Assembly: GCA_003963305.1 (NCBI GenBank)
Contig: RXJR01000020.1
Span: forward strand, 108,256 to 172,255
DNA from: Candidatus Melainabacteria bacterium
Lineage (GTDB): Bacteria; Cyanobacteriota; Vampirovibrionia; Obscuribacterales; Obscuribacteraceae
Direction: 5' to 3'
DNA length: 64,000 nt
The notes below the pieces were generated by a model. It was not told where the DNA came from. It saw only the letters and a program-made list of their open reading frames with translations, and did no database searches. Each line of letters begins with the position of its first letter. The first letter of the stretch is position 1. Positions 1 through 8,426 of this stretch are shown piece by piece. A program made the position numbers and the translations under genes.

Positions 1-131
1 GCTCCTCCTGGAGAAATAGACCTGCAAAAATTACAATCGAGCATAAGTTACCATGTCACCTCTAACCGCATTGCTCAAAAATGGATGTTAAGAAATCAAG
101 TGTCATCAAAATTCACACTATTCACTTCTCT

Positions 132-1661
132 TCAGATACTTCCAACACAGAAGCCTTCAAATCGTTGAAGAAAGTCCTCTGTCGGCAGCGTGAAAAAGCC
201 ATTGTTCATCTGTACGCCCGCCTTATCATAGTATTGCGACGTTCCCCAGGGATTCCAGATCTGCATCTGATCTAACATCCGATCGTAGCGAATCAACGTT
301 AGACAATGTCCTGGCACATCAGTTGCAATCAGACATTTGGCCGATTCGGCATTGGCAATGATCTGGCGCGCATTCTGTCGATCGTCTTCTTTCTTGAAGC
401 TGTAGTATCGTCCCTCACGACCAGTAAGACCGAGCACAACAGGCATCATGTTTCCGCCATGAATTGTCACCGCATCTAGTGGCTCCACAAACCCGCCACC
501 TTTCGTGCTCAACTCTTCCTTGCGAATGCCGTAGGCTTTTTCTAAAACGGTGAGCCAATAACCATCACCACCCGAGTCAGCATACGTAGCGATCTCACCA
601 AGCGTGGGCACCCCGACCGTAACCGGCGAAACACCCTGAAGGTGTACAGTATAAGTTCCATCTGCATTGGTTGAAATCATCCGCTTTATCGCCTCGGGAT
701 CCACGGTGACGATTGCGCCGACGACAGCAAGGAAATAACAATCAGAAGTGTGTCCTTGCTTGATACCATTAATGTGAGGCAACCGGTGCGCGAATAATCG
801 CATCGTCTGATGTTCGACCTTGTTGATGCCTGTTCTGTAAAAGCGCACCAGCGATTTTGCATCTTTATCGCCAAAAGCCAACGAGTTCTGCAAGTTAGCC
901 AGCTCAGAAAGTGTGAACGGTGCGAAGCTCGAATCTTTTCTGTAGTCGAAGCGCTCCTGCGTTTTCAAAGCCGCGAGCGCGACCGCCTCTTCGGGTGTGT
1001 TGTTGGGATTTTGAAGCGCCCTGGAAATGTCATCGCCAGTCAAAATTCCATCATGTTGAGTATCCCACTTATCGAAGTAAAGTCGAACAACGGCGAAGAA
1101 ATCATTAGCCGATTCGTCACTTTTCAGTTGGTCTCGCTGAAAGGAATTGATGTTCTGAAGTACTGTTTTGTGAGCGTCTGTGCTCGGCTTACGTTGCTCC
1201 AGATCTCTTATATACGGCACGACGCTCTTGTGAATTTGGGCATCTTTGCCATAGTAGTAAAGCCACGCAAATTGTTTGAGCGCTAGTTTACTCTGGTTCA
1301 GGTGCGCGTAACAGACACCTCGGTAGTACGTGCACATCTCGGAAGACGGCGAATGTGAAAGGGCATCAAGCGCTCGAACGTAACTACCGTTAGCAATCAA
1401 GTCTCTGGCGGTTGCCTCTGCGTCGGATGGTTTTAGCACTCCGCCTGAGTTCGACACTCCGCCTCGGTTCGGCACTCCGTCTGGGTTCGCCATGCTCGCC
1501 AGAAACGACTTGCCAACGCCTGAATCCGAAAGATATTTGCTTGTACTGTTTTCGCATTTGTTTTCGCATTTAGCCCCTGCATCGAGGGAAGCAATAAAAC
1601 AAACCAGGCAGATTTGAAGAATAAAATTCGCAGTTAGCTTGGGAGGTGCAATATTCGCCAT
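132..1661 (-). CDS. Secreted calpain-like cysteine protease with EF-hand
   Basis: This 509-residue protein resembles the calpain (peptidase C2) catalytic domain, which cuts proteins with a Cys-His-Asn triad. The candidate triad is Cys308 in GHTSDCYFLA, His452 in PGHCLTL and Asn470 in IWNPWG, in the order and contexts of calpains. The N-terminus has a basic then hydrophobic segment (about residues 8-30) that looks like a signal peptide. A glycine-rich repeated linker follows (about 60-76), then a helical TPR-like stretch (about 85-155) and a canonical EF-hand loop (DTQHDGILTGDD, residues 200-211). The EF-hand may make activity calcium-dependent, but it precedes the protease, unlike the C-terminal penta-EF-hand of animal calpains. 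The gene diverges from the oxidase at 1781. The protease fold is well supported; the substrate and calcium role are inferred. Confidence 0.8.
   Translation of the reverse strand: MANIAPPKLTANFILQICLVCFIASLDAGAKCENKCENSTSKYLSDSGVGKSFLASMANPDGVPNRGGVSNSGGVLKPSDAEATARDLIANGSYVRALDALSHSPSSEMCTYYRGVCYAHLNQSKLALKQFAWLYYYGKDAQIHKSVVPYIRDLEQRKPSTDAHKTVLQNINSFQRDQLKSDESANDFFAVVRLYFDKWDTQHDGILTGDDISRALQNPNNTPEEAVALAALKTQERFDYRKDSSFAPFTLSELANLQNSLAFGDKDAKSLVRFYRTGINKVEHQTMRLFAHRLPHINGIKQGHTSDCYFLAVVGAIVTVDPEAIKRMISTNADGTYTVHLQGVSPVTVGVPTLGEIATYADSGGDGYWLTVLEKAYGIRKEELSTKGGGFVEPLDAVTIHGGNMMPVVLGLTGREGRYYSFKKEDDRQNARQIIANAESAKCLIATDVPGHCLTLIRYDRMLDQMQIWNPWGTSQYYDKAGVQMNNGFFTLPTEDFLQRFEGFCVGSI
1437..1490. 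repeat. Three tandem 18-bp repeats
   Basis: Three imperfect 18-base units start at 1437, 1455 and 1473, each beginning CACTCCG and ending GTTCG plus one base. They lie in frame in the calpain-like gene and encode six-residue units of the type GVxNxG in the linker after the signal peptide. The array could change length in 6-residue steps without breaking the frame. Confidence 0.85.
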
Positions 1662-1747
1662 GACATACCAGATCGGGAACTCATCATAAAGCTCTTTTCC
1701 CGAAAACCGGTGACTTGCAACGACTGCTGCGGAAAATCATCTTGAGA

Positions 1748-1753
1748 TATAAT
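1748..1753 (+). promoter_or_regulatory. Candidate -10 element
   Basis: A perfect TATAAT lies 28 bases before the GTG start at 1781. No convincing -35 box sits at the usual distance. Its place fits the GTG at 1781 as the true start and makes the alternative TTG at 1715, upstream of this box, unlikely. Confidence 0.35.
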
Positions 1754-1780
1754 TTACGGGTTTCCTATCGAGATACAGTC

Positions 1781-2959
1781 GTGCCCCAAAGCTACAACAC
1801 AATCGTTCTCGGGCTTGGCGCCATGGGCAGCGCAACCACCTACCAACTAGCCAAACGAGGCGACAAAGTACTCGGCATCGACAGACACAACCCTCCGCAC
1901 ACCTTGGGATCAAGTCACGGAGGCAGCCGCATCACCAGGCAAGCTATAGGCGAAGGCGTGGAATACACACCGCTCGCGCTGCGTTCGTACGAAATCGTTC
2001 AGGAACTGGAGTCGCTTACCGGCAATCAACTTTTACTCAGTTGCGGCGGATTGATGATTTCAAACAAAAATACTAAGGGTGTGCACCATGTGCAGAACTT
2101 TTTTGAAACTACAGTAGCTGCGGCAAAAATCCACAATATAAAATACGAAACACTTGAGCCCGCTGATATAAGAAAGAGATTTCCCGTTTTCAAAGTATCA
2201 GACAGCGAATACGCCTACTACGAGCCGGCAGCGGGAGTGCTTTTCCCAGAGACCTGCATAAAGACACAGCTCGATGTGGCAAGAAGCAACGGCGCCGCTA
2301 TTCACACCGGTGAAACCGTGTTGAACTTCGAAGAAACAAAGAATGGCGTGAAAGTAAAAACAGACCAAGCTGAATACACGGCCAACCAGCTCATAATCAC
2401 GGCTGGTCCATGGCTGCCCGAGCTTCTAAAAGAACATCCGGCACTGGCAGGTCACTTTAGCATTGCGCGCCAGGTGATGTACTGGTTCGACATCAAATCT
2501 CACTACGATAGTTTCAAGCCCGGCACTTTCCCCATCTTTATCTGGGAAGGTCACGATGACCTTGCCTCCAGCTACGGCATGCCGGCGTTGGATGGACCAG
2601 ACGGCGGATTCAAAACAGCCAGCCCACAATTCAATGAAATAGTGACACCAGATACGGTGAACAGAGAGATCACGCAAGCAGAAATTGATGCCATATACAA
2701 TCAACAGGTGCAGCGGTGTTTTGACGGAGTATCGAATAAATGCCTGCGCTCGGCAGTTTGCATGTACACAGACACTTCTGATTCACGCTTTGTGATAGAC
2801 AAATTGCCTGGATCTAAGGCAATAATCGTTGCTTCGCCCTGCTCAGGACATGGTTTCAAACACTCACCGGCTGTCGGCGAATGCCTCGCTGAGCTAGCAT
2901 TGTTCGGTAAGAGCAAACTCGATATCAGTGGATTCGAGATGGCGGCGGTTAAGAATTAG
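1781..2959 (+). CDS. FAD-dependent amine oxidase, sarcosine/N-methyltryptophan oxidase type
   Basis: This 392-residue flavoenzyme belongs to the monomeric sarcosine oxidase/N-methyltryptophan oxidase family, which oxidatively demethylates secondary amino acids and releases hydrogen peroxide. An N-terminal dinucleotide-binding motif (VLGLGAMGSATTYQLAKRG) is followed by the family signature SSHGGSRITR. Near the C-terminus, SAVCMYTDT contains the cysteine that covalently holds FAD in monomeric sarcosine oxidase, and CSGHGFKHSPAVGE closes the flavin site. The GTG start at 1781 gives the usual family length; an upstream TTG at 1715 would add 22 residues with no counterpart. The 3' end overlaps the convergent aminotransferase by 11 bases. 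The exact substrate cannot be told from sequence. Confidence 0.88.
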   Translation: MPQSYNTIVLGLGAMGSATTYQLAKRGDKVLGIDRHNPPHTLGSSHGGSRITRQAIGEGVEYTPLALRSYEIVQELESLTGNQLLLSCGGLMISNKNTKGVHHVQNFFETTVAAAKIHNIKYETLEPADIRKRFPVFKVSDSEYAYYEPAAGVLFPETCIKTQLDVARSNGAAIHTGETVLNFEETKNGVKVKTDQAEYTANQLIITAGPWLPELLKEHPALAGHFSIARQVMYWFDIKSHYDSFKPGTFPIFIWEGHDDLASSYGMPALDGPDGGFKTASPQFNEIVTPDTVNREITQAEIDAIYNQQVQRCFDGVSNKCLRSAVCMYTDTSDSRFVIDKLPGSKAIIVASPCSGHGFKHSPAVGECLAELALFGKSKLDISGFEMAAVKN

Positions 2960-3881
2960 CCGAAGAACTCGGTGGCGCGTGCTCACGAATAACCTGTTCA
3001 AAAGCCTTTTCCAGGCGCGTTAATACTGGACCGGGCCGACCCGTTCCTACGGCGCGATCGTCGATTGAAACGACCGCCAACACTTCACAGGTGGTGCCCG
3101 CTAGGAATACCTCATCGAGCCCAAACAATTCCTCGGCTGTGATAAACCTCCGCTCCACTTCGATGCCCATCGATTGAGCGAACTCTAATACCTGTATCTT
3201 GGTTATGCCGGGAAGAACTTTGGGTGACGGAGGCGGCACAATAAGCTTGCCGCTTTTAACACCAAATATGGTTGTATGACTGCCCTCAGTAACTAATCCC
3301 TGAGCATCGATCATGATCGCTTCTCTGCAATTTTTCTCAGCTGCGGCTTGCGCCACGATGCAGTTTGCAGTTAGACCTGTTTGCTTAATGTCGTTCCTTC
3401 CCCATCGAATATCCGGATGGGTAATTACTTTGACGCCTTCCGCTCTCACTTGCGGAGTAATAGTCTGAATCCTGTCTGCGTATATAAGGACGTTGGGTTG
3501 GCAATTTTCCGGGTAACGATGTTGGCGAGGCGCCTCACCTCTGGTGACCTGGATATAAACTATCCCGTCGAGAACGCCACTGTTGGCTAGAGTCAGACGA
3601 ACGTTTTTCTCAATTTCAGAAACATCAGCTTTAATCTTAAGGTCGTTCAATCCATTACGCATGCGGTCGAGATGATCGCTGAATCGAAATAATTGACCAC
3701 CGTAAATCCTCACGACTTCATATATCGAATCTCCAAATGTGAATGCGCGGTCGAGCACCGACACCTTCACGTCTGCCAGCGGCATCTGCTGCCCGTTCCA
3801 GTTGGCAACTATCTGGCGAGCATCGTGTGTGGGATTGGTTACTTGATCTGGATGACCTGAAGTCGCTGATGATGCTTTCAT
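2949..3881 (-). CDS. Class IV aminotransferase (D-amino acid/branched-chain type)
   Basis: This 310-residue PLP enzyme is of fold-type IV, the group of branched-chain aminotransferase, D-amino acid transaminase and aminodeoxychorismate lyase. Family marks in order are the N-terminal DRAFTFGDSIYEVVR, the PLP lysine in RNDIKQTGL, the glutamate region GLVTEGSHTTIF and the C-terminal phosphate-binding EVFLAGTTCEVLAV. The pattern is closest to D-amino acid transaminase, which would make D-glutamate or D-alanine for peptidoglycan, but IlvE activity cannot be excluded. It ends tail-to-tail with the amine oxidase, overlapping it by 11 bases. About 20 polar residues at the N-terminus precede the domain. 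Confidence 0.85.
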   Translation of the reverse strand: MKASSATSGHPDQVTNPTHDARQIVANWNGQQMPLADVKVSVLDRAFTFGDSIYEVVRIYGGQLFRFSDHLDRMRNGLNDLKIKADVSEIEKNVRLTLANSGVLDGIVYIQVTRGEAPRQHRYPENCQPNVLIYADRIQTITPQVRAEGVKVITHPDIRWGRNDIKQTGLTANCIVAQAAAEKNCREAIMIDAQGLVTEGSHTTIFGVKSGKLIVPPPSPKVLPGITKIQVLEFAQSMGIEVERRFITAEELFGLDEVFLAGTTCEVLAVVSIDDRAVGTGRPGPVLTRLEKAFEQVIREHAPPSSSANS

Positions 3882-4411
3882 TCAATTACTTTTCCTGACA
3901 ATGATTGATAAAAGACATTCTAAGGCAATTTGGGCAGCCCATTCGCCGTGATGCCGCAAATCTATTCGCTCACGAGCCAAAATTGACTGCTTACCGTGAG
4001 CAAATGCTAATGTCAAGAACGAACCTTTCGAGGGACCCGAGCGTCTTCCTGATCATCGACAACTTCGAAAACAGTACTAATGTGAGGATTTCCCGTGCTA
4101 AAGAAAAAAACAGTGCTTCTGGTGATATGGAGCATTGTCGGTAACTGTCTCGGCACTCTGAGCAGCGACATTCTACGTAGCGGATACAACTCCCTGGCGA
4201 GAAATATCAGACAAGTTCGTCTAGCAAAGCGAACTGGACTTACTAAACCAAATGATAATTGCTCTTCAGTGCATGCTGATCGAACGTGATCGCCTGCTCG
4301 CCTGCTCAACTTCATCGTAAAAAAACAGGACGCTATTCTCGGTACATCCAAGAATGGAGGTTCAGGCAAGCCAGACACGAATAAGTACGAAGGCATGTTA
4401 GGCTTTTCCAA
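3882..4411. other. 530-bp intergenic stretch
   Basis: This gap separates the aminotransferase start from the molybdopterin oxidoreductase. Apart from one doubtful short reading frame starting at 4095, I see no convincing gene, repeat or structured RNA. Open frames on the minus strand here have no ribosome-binding site or recognisable composition. Confidence 0.5.
4095..4289 (+). CDS. Possible small membrane protein
   Basis: A GTG at 4095 is preceded by GAGGAT with a 5-base gap and opens a 64-residue frame. It begins MLKKKTVLLVIWSIVGN, which looks like a short basic head followed by one hydrophobic helix, then a basic tail rich in arginine. No family is recognised. The ribosome-binding site and the N-terminus are the only support, so this could be a chance frame in a long intergenic region. 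Confidence 0.3.
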   Translation: MLKKKTVLLVIWSIVGNCLGTLSSDILRSGYNSLARNIRQVRLAKRTGLTKPNDNCSSVHADRT

Positions 4412-6559
4412 ATGACAGATGCGCAGAAGAATTTGGACTCAAAGACAATCGTGCGAGGCGCCTGCCCCCATGACTGTCCTGATAGTTGCGCGCTGGTGAT
4501 CACAGTTGAGAATGGCAAAGCTACAAGTGTAAAAGGCGCTCCTGATCATCCAACCACAGACGGATTTTTGTGTACAAAGGTGAATCGGTACCTTGAACGC
4601 ACATACAGCCCTGAACGAATCTTGCACCCAATGAGATCGGTAGGAGCTAAAGGCGAACGAAAATTTGAAAGAATCAGTTGGGAAGACGCAATAGCCACTA
4701 TCACAGACAAGTTCAAATCGATTGCGGAAGAGTTTGGACCAGAAGCAATTCTCCCATACAGCTATGCCGGCACCATGGGGCTCGTTCAGGGCTCATCGAT
4801 GGACCATCGCTTCTTTCACAAACTCGGCGCGTCTCTATTAGATCGCACCATATGCGCTAGCGCCGGTGGTGCTGGTTACCGTTATACGGTTGGTGCCACC
4901 ATTGGCACTGACATGGAGCGCTTTGTCGACTCCAAACTAATCATTATCTGGGGTTCCAATCCAATCACATCAAATGTCCATCTGTGGCCTAAGATTTTGG
5001 AAGCACAACGCAAAGGTGCAAAGTTAATAGCCATCGATCCTTATAAATCGCTGACGGCAGAAAAATGCAATCAGCATCTGGCGATCAAACCTGGCACCGA
5101 TGGCGCATTGGCTCTCGCAATGATGAATGTAATCATTGCGGAAAATCTGACAGACTCTGACTATGTAGAGAAGTATACGGTCGGATTCGAACAACTGAGA
5201 GACCGTGTCGCGGCATGGACACCAGCGCGAGCAGCAGAGATAGCAGGCATTTCGCAAGAATCCATTGTAAATCTAGCACGAGAATACGCAACGATAACAC
5301 CCTCAGTGATCCGATTGAACTATGGCATGCAACGTCATACGGGCGGTGGCATGGCAGTAAGAACAGTGGCATGCTTGCCGGCACTCATCGGCGCTTGGCG
5401 CCACCCATCAGGTGGAATATTACTTTCAGCTTCTGGCAATTTCGGCATCGATAACAATAAGCTTCTTCGCCCAGATCTGATCTGGAATAATCCGCGCACG
5501 ATTAATATGTCAGCGCTCGGCGACGCACTGTTGGGCTATAACCGAACCGTAAAAACTGCGACGTCACCAGATGGTCTAACGAATGTTGAACAAACACTCA
5601 CACCATTAGATCCTCCGATTAGAGCTATTTTTGTCTACAACTCAAATCCTGTAGCTATTGCACCAGACTCGAAAAAGGTAATAGAAGGATTCTCCAGACC
5701 GGATCTATTTACGGTTGTGCACGAGATTTTCCACACCGACACAGCCGACTATGCAGACATCATTTTGCCTGCGACAACTCAGCTCGAACAGTTCGATGTG
5801 CACAAGTCATACGGGCATTTGTACATGCTGGCAAATGCACCGGCAATTGCTCCAATCGGAGAAGCTAAACCGAATAGCGAAGTATTCCGACTTTTAGCTG
5901 AAAGCATGGGTTTCATAGACGAGTGCTTTGCAGATACTGATGAAGAAATTGCCGGGCAGGCGATTTTGACCAGTCATCCGAATATGCAAGGCATTGCACT
6001 GGAGCAGTTAAAGGAGAAGGGCTGGCAGCGCTTATCGGTTCCAGAAATTTACGCACCATTTGCGGAGGGTAACTTTCCAACCCCTTCAGGCAAGTGTGAG
6101 TTTTACAGTGAAACGCTTGCCAAACTCGGCATCGATCCATTGCCTTGTTTCATACCACCCACTGAGTCTGTGCGCACTGCACCGGAATTATCGAAAAAAT
6201 TTCCATTGGAGATGATCTCGCCACCGGCACATAACTTTCTAAACTCGAGTTTTGCCAACCTGCCCAGCTTTCTAAAATCAGAAAAAGAACCATTCCTGGA
6301 GATCCATCCGAACGATGCTGGTGTGCGCGGCATCAAAGACGGTGACCGCGTGCGCATTTTCAACGACCGGGGAGCTTTCGGTGCAAGAGCAAGAGTTTCC
6401 GAGCGCGCCAGAGAAGGTGTTGTTGTGGCATTTTCCATCTGGTGGAAAAAACTCACCGTCGACGGTACTAATGCAAATGACGTTACTTCACAACGATTGA
6501 CTGACATGGGTGCAGCAGCAACATTTTATGACACCCTTGTGGAAGTAGAGAAGGAATGA
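4412..6559 (+). CDS. Molybdopterin-dependent oxidoreductase
   Basis: This 715-residue protein belongs to the DMSO-reductase/formate-dehydrogenase superfamily, which carries bis-MGD molybdenum or tungsten and transfers electrons through an iron-sulfur cluster. The N-terminal cluster motif is CPHDCPDSC with a fourth cysteine in DGFLCTKV. The cofactor domains follow, with WGSNPITSN, AIDPYKS and YNSNPVAIAPDS, and a C-terminal molydopterin-binding domain (about 590-710, with VRIFNDRGAFGARARV). No twin-arginine signal is present, so it should be cytoplasmic. It stands alone with no electron-transfer subunit next to it. The substrate cannot be assigned; many homologues are annotated only as formate-dehydrogenase-like. 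A decayed second copy of its 3' end lies at 7013-7059. Confidence 0.88.
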   Translation: MTDAQKNLDSKTIVRGACPHDCPDSCALVITVENGKATSVKGAPDHPTTDGFLCTKVNRYLERTYSPERILHPMRSVGAKGERKFERISWEDAIATITDKFKSIAEEFGPEAILPYSYAGTMGLVQGSSMDHRFFHKLGASLLDRTICASAGGAGYRYTVGATIGTDMERFVDSKLIIIWGSNPITSNVHLWPKILEAQRKGAKLIAIDPYKSLTAEKCNQHLAIKPGTDGALALAMMNVIIAENLTDSDYVEKYTVGFEQLRDRVAAWTPARAAEIAGISQESIVNLAREYATITPSVIRLNYGMQRHTGGGMAVRTVACLPALIGAWRHPSGGILLSASGNFGIDNNKLLRPDLIWNNPRTINMSALGDALLGYNRTVKTATSPDGLTNVEQTLTPLDPPIRAIFVYNSNPVAIAPDSKKVIEGFSRPDLFTVVHEIFHTDTADYADIILPATTQLEQFDVHKSYGHLYMLANAPAIAPIGEAKPNSEVFRLLAESMGFIDECFADTDEEIAGQAILTSHPNMQGIALEQLKEKGWQRLSVPEIYAPFAEGNFPTPSGKCEFYSETLAKLGIDPLPCFIPPTESVRTAPELSKKFPLEMISPPAHNFLNSSFANLPSFLKSEKEPFLEIHPNDAGVRGIKDGDRVRIFNDRGAFGARARVSERAREGVVVAFSIWWKKLTVDGTNANDVTSQRLTDMGAAATFYDTLVEVEKE

Positions 6560-6653
6560 AGATAAAGCGCACTATGTGCTCGCGCCGTCCAACATTCGGT
6601 CTGCAATTGTCGGGATAGCCATTTTTCCGCGGCGCCCCGTCCCAGGTGACTGT

Positions 6654-6938
6654 CTAGACCTCGATCTGCACGCCTTTCCAAAAGGCTATATAACCGGCAA
6701 TTTCTTTAGCTTCTTCTTTGGGCTGACGATAAGTCCATGCCGCATCGTTATTGACGTCGTCTCCGACTTTGATGCTGTAATAGTTTGCTTGACCCTTCCA
6801 ACCACAAACGCTTGTTGTCGAGCTATCTTGCAAATACTCTTGCCGCACGGAATTCAGAGGAAAGTAGTAATTTCCTTCGACAGTCCTCGTCTGCTCACTC
6901 TCCGCGATGATTGTATTCTTCCAAATAGCACGAACCAC
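6654..6938 (-). CDS. DUF427 domain protein
   Basis: This protein of about 94 residues matches the DUF427 (NTP_transf_9) family of small cytoplasmic proteins of unknown function. Typical features are the N-terminal RAIWKNTIIAES, the central YYFPLNSV, the VCGWKGQANYY segment and the C-terminal DAAWTYRQP and AFWKGVQIEV. The GTG at 6938 is chosen because AAGGA precedes it and it gives the family length; a TTG at 6962 would add eight residues. The gene lies between the oxidoreductase and the remnant of its duplicated 3' end, so it may have arrived with, or split, a duplicated segment. Confidence 0.8.
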   Translation of the reverse strand: MVRAIWKNTIIAESEQTRTVEGNYYFPLNSVRQEYLQDSSTTSVCGWKGQANYYSIKVGDDVNNDAAWTYRQPKEEAKEIAGYIAFWKGVQIEV

Positions 6939-7012
6939 TGGCAAATGTCCTTTAGGTAACAAACACGATGGTACCAGGTAAGCACAACTTCTGGATCACT
7001 TATTAACTCCGC

Positions 7013-7059
7013 GCAGCAGCGACCTTTACGACACCCATGTGGAAGTCGAGAAAGAATGA
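7013..7059 (+). pseudogene. Remnant of a second oxidoreductase 3' end
   Basis: This stretch of about 47 bases repeats the last codons of the molybdopterin oxidoreductase (6512-6559). It reads LYDTHVEVEKE then stop, against FYDTLVEVEKE then stop in the intact gene. The GCAGCAGC at its left edge is also shared, with a one-base shift between the two parts. It is not part of any larger open frame. It looks like the tail of a lost tandem copy, or of a partial duplication, with the DUF427 gene now between the two ends. Confidence 0.75.
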
Positions 7060-7163
7060 TAAATGGGACTAAAGGCAGCCGCACCGGTTTTGGTGCCCTT
7101 CCCGGACAACGGACACAATTGCAATAGACTGACCAGCCTAGCTAATAAAAGTCGGAGAGACGC

Positions 7164-8285
7164 TCAATAGTTTGATCGGTGACTAATTCTCTTGAGGGTC
7201 ATGTCTGCACAGACACTTCCGGCAATTCCTGCTGCTATGCACAAAAATGGATTTGTTGTTGCTGTGTTTCTCAACAGAAGCTTCACGCCTGACTCCCAGC
7301 CTAACCAAGCAACACCGGTGTCTATTAACGCATTGATCCCCTCTTTCGGAGATTGTTTGAAGCCATGTTCAATCTCGTTGATAGTTGCAAGAGCGCCAAA
7401 CAAAGCTAGTTTTTTTAAGGGGCTTCCAAAAGTTCGTCTAGCGGAATTACCCAGATTTTCTGAAACAACAGACTCAAGGGAAGGAATTTTGCTGCCGCGG
7501 TTAAATTTCTGTAGGTCATTTAAAGAATAGTTCCCGAGAGATCCGTCTGTTTTAAGCAGACCAGGAAAAGCCTTTTTGATGTACGAAGCAGAGATAGCAT
7601 CGGCCTCAGAGTTTGTCAAAGATTTCAATTCGGGATAGGTCCATGTTTGTTTGATATAGCTTCCTAGCTTCCCGGCACGAAGTTGTTCGAATTGAATCGA
7701 AGAGTCTTGAATTGTCTTGCCCACTTCTTGCTGCCATTTCAGCGCGCTTACTATCGCGCTAGTCTCTTTTAAAATGCTCGACTTTGCAACCAGTTTCGGA
7801 TCTGCTCCTTTTGAAAAAAGTTGATAGCCATGAATACCATCGAAATGCCCTATCTCATGCGCAAGCGTAAAAGCAGATGAAGTTCTCGGGCCCACGTTAC
7901 CAGTGTGCGTAACAGCGTCAAAAAAACTATCAAACAGATTTCGCCTGTACGTAATCTTTCCTAAACCATTCGTGCCAAGTGTTCCGCTTCTACCGAAGAA
8001 TCCTTCTTGAGAATATCCACTAGCAGCTCTGTTGAAAATCGTGACCTTTTCTACAGGAACTCTCAGTCTGTCAAGCTCAGTTTGAAGTTGTTTTCCGTGC
8101 TCTCCGGTCGAGCCGAGACGTTTTATTACTGATCTGCTGTCAGTTTCAAGTTCGCCAATCAACGCCAAATATGCGCATCTCGAAATGAGACCTTTTGGTG
8201 CTGCAAGCAAGGATGTTTGATCGATTGAATCACTACAAAACTCGTCCACAGCAATACCAGGTTCAATTCCAGAGTTGTCGTCCAA
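7164..8285 (-). CDS. HEIGH-motif protein, putative zinc metallopeptidase
   Basis: This protein of up to 373 residues has the zincin-type motif FTLAHEIGHFDG near its middle (about residue 145), in which HExxH would bind zinc and supply the catalytic glutamate. The C-terminus has hydrophobic, alanine/glycine-rich segments (about 285-365) that could insert into membranes. No known peptidase family is recognised. The N-terminus is uncertain: the first usable start is TTG at 8285 without a good ribosome-binding site, and the open frame runs upstream a further 22 codons without a start. Either the start lies downstream or the 5' end is damaged. Protease function is inferred from the motif only. Confidence 0.6.
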   Translation of the reverse strand: MDDNSGIEPGIAVDEFCSDSIDQTSLLAAPKGLISRCAYLALIGELETDSRSVIKRLGSTGEHGKQLQTELDRLRVPVEKVTIFNRAASGYSQEGFFGRSGTLGTNGLGKITYRRNLFDSFFDAVTHTGNVGPRTSSAFTLAHEIGHFDGIHGYQLFSKGADPKLVAKSSILKETSAIVSALKWQQEVGKTIQDSSIQFEQLRAGKLGSYIKQTWTYPELKSLTNSEADAISASYIKKAFPGLLKTDGSLGNYSLNDLQKFNRGSKIPSLESVVSENLGNSARRTFGSPLKKLALFGALATINEIEHGFKQSPKEGINALIDTGVAWLGWESGVKLLLRNTATTNPFLCIAAGIAGSVCADMTLKRISHRSNY

Positions 8286-8426
8286 TCTAACTGGATAACT
8301 GTGACAATTCCATTGCGCAGATAGGGTGAACTTGGAAAAAATTTAGGTCTTGCAGGCTGCCACCAAACTTTGATTCGTCAGGTTCACCCAACTTCGATTC
8401 TCGCAGATAGCGCAAGACTGCGAGTT

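Noticed and set aside
1-131. Possible end of an upstream gene at the left edge
   Set aside because: No convincing frame or motif can be seen in these bases.
4013-4411. A 132-codon minus-strand frame before the oxidoreductase
   Set aside because: It has no ribosome-binding site, and its composition looks like chance.
8324-8389. Inverted repeat GGGTGAAC/GTTCACCC before the HEIGH gene
   Set aside because: Eight bases separated by 50 are expected by chance at this length; no transposase or terminator feature accompanies it.
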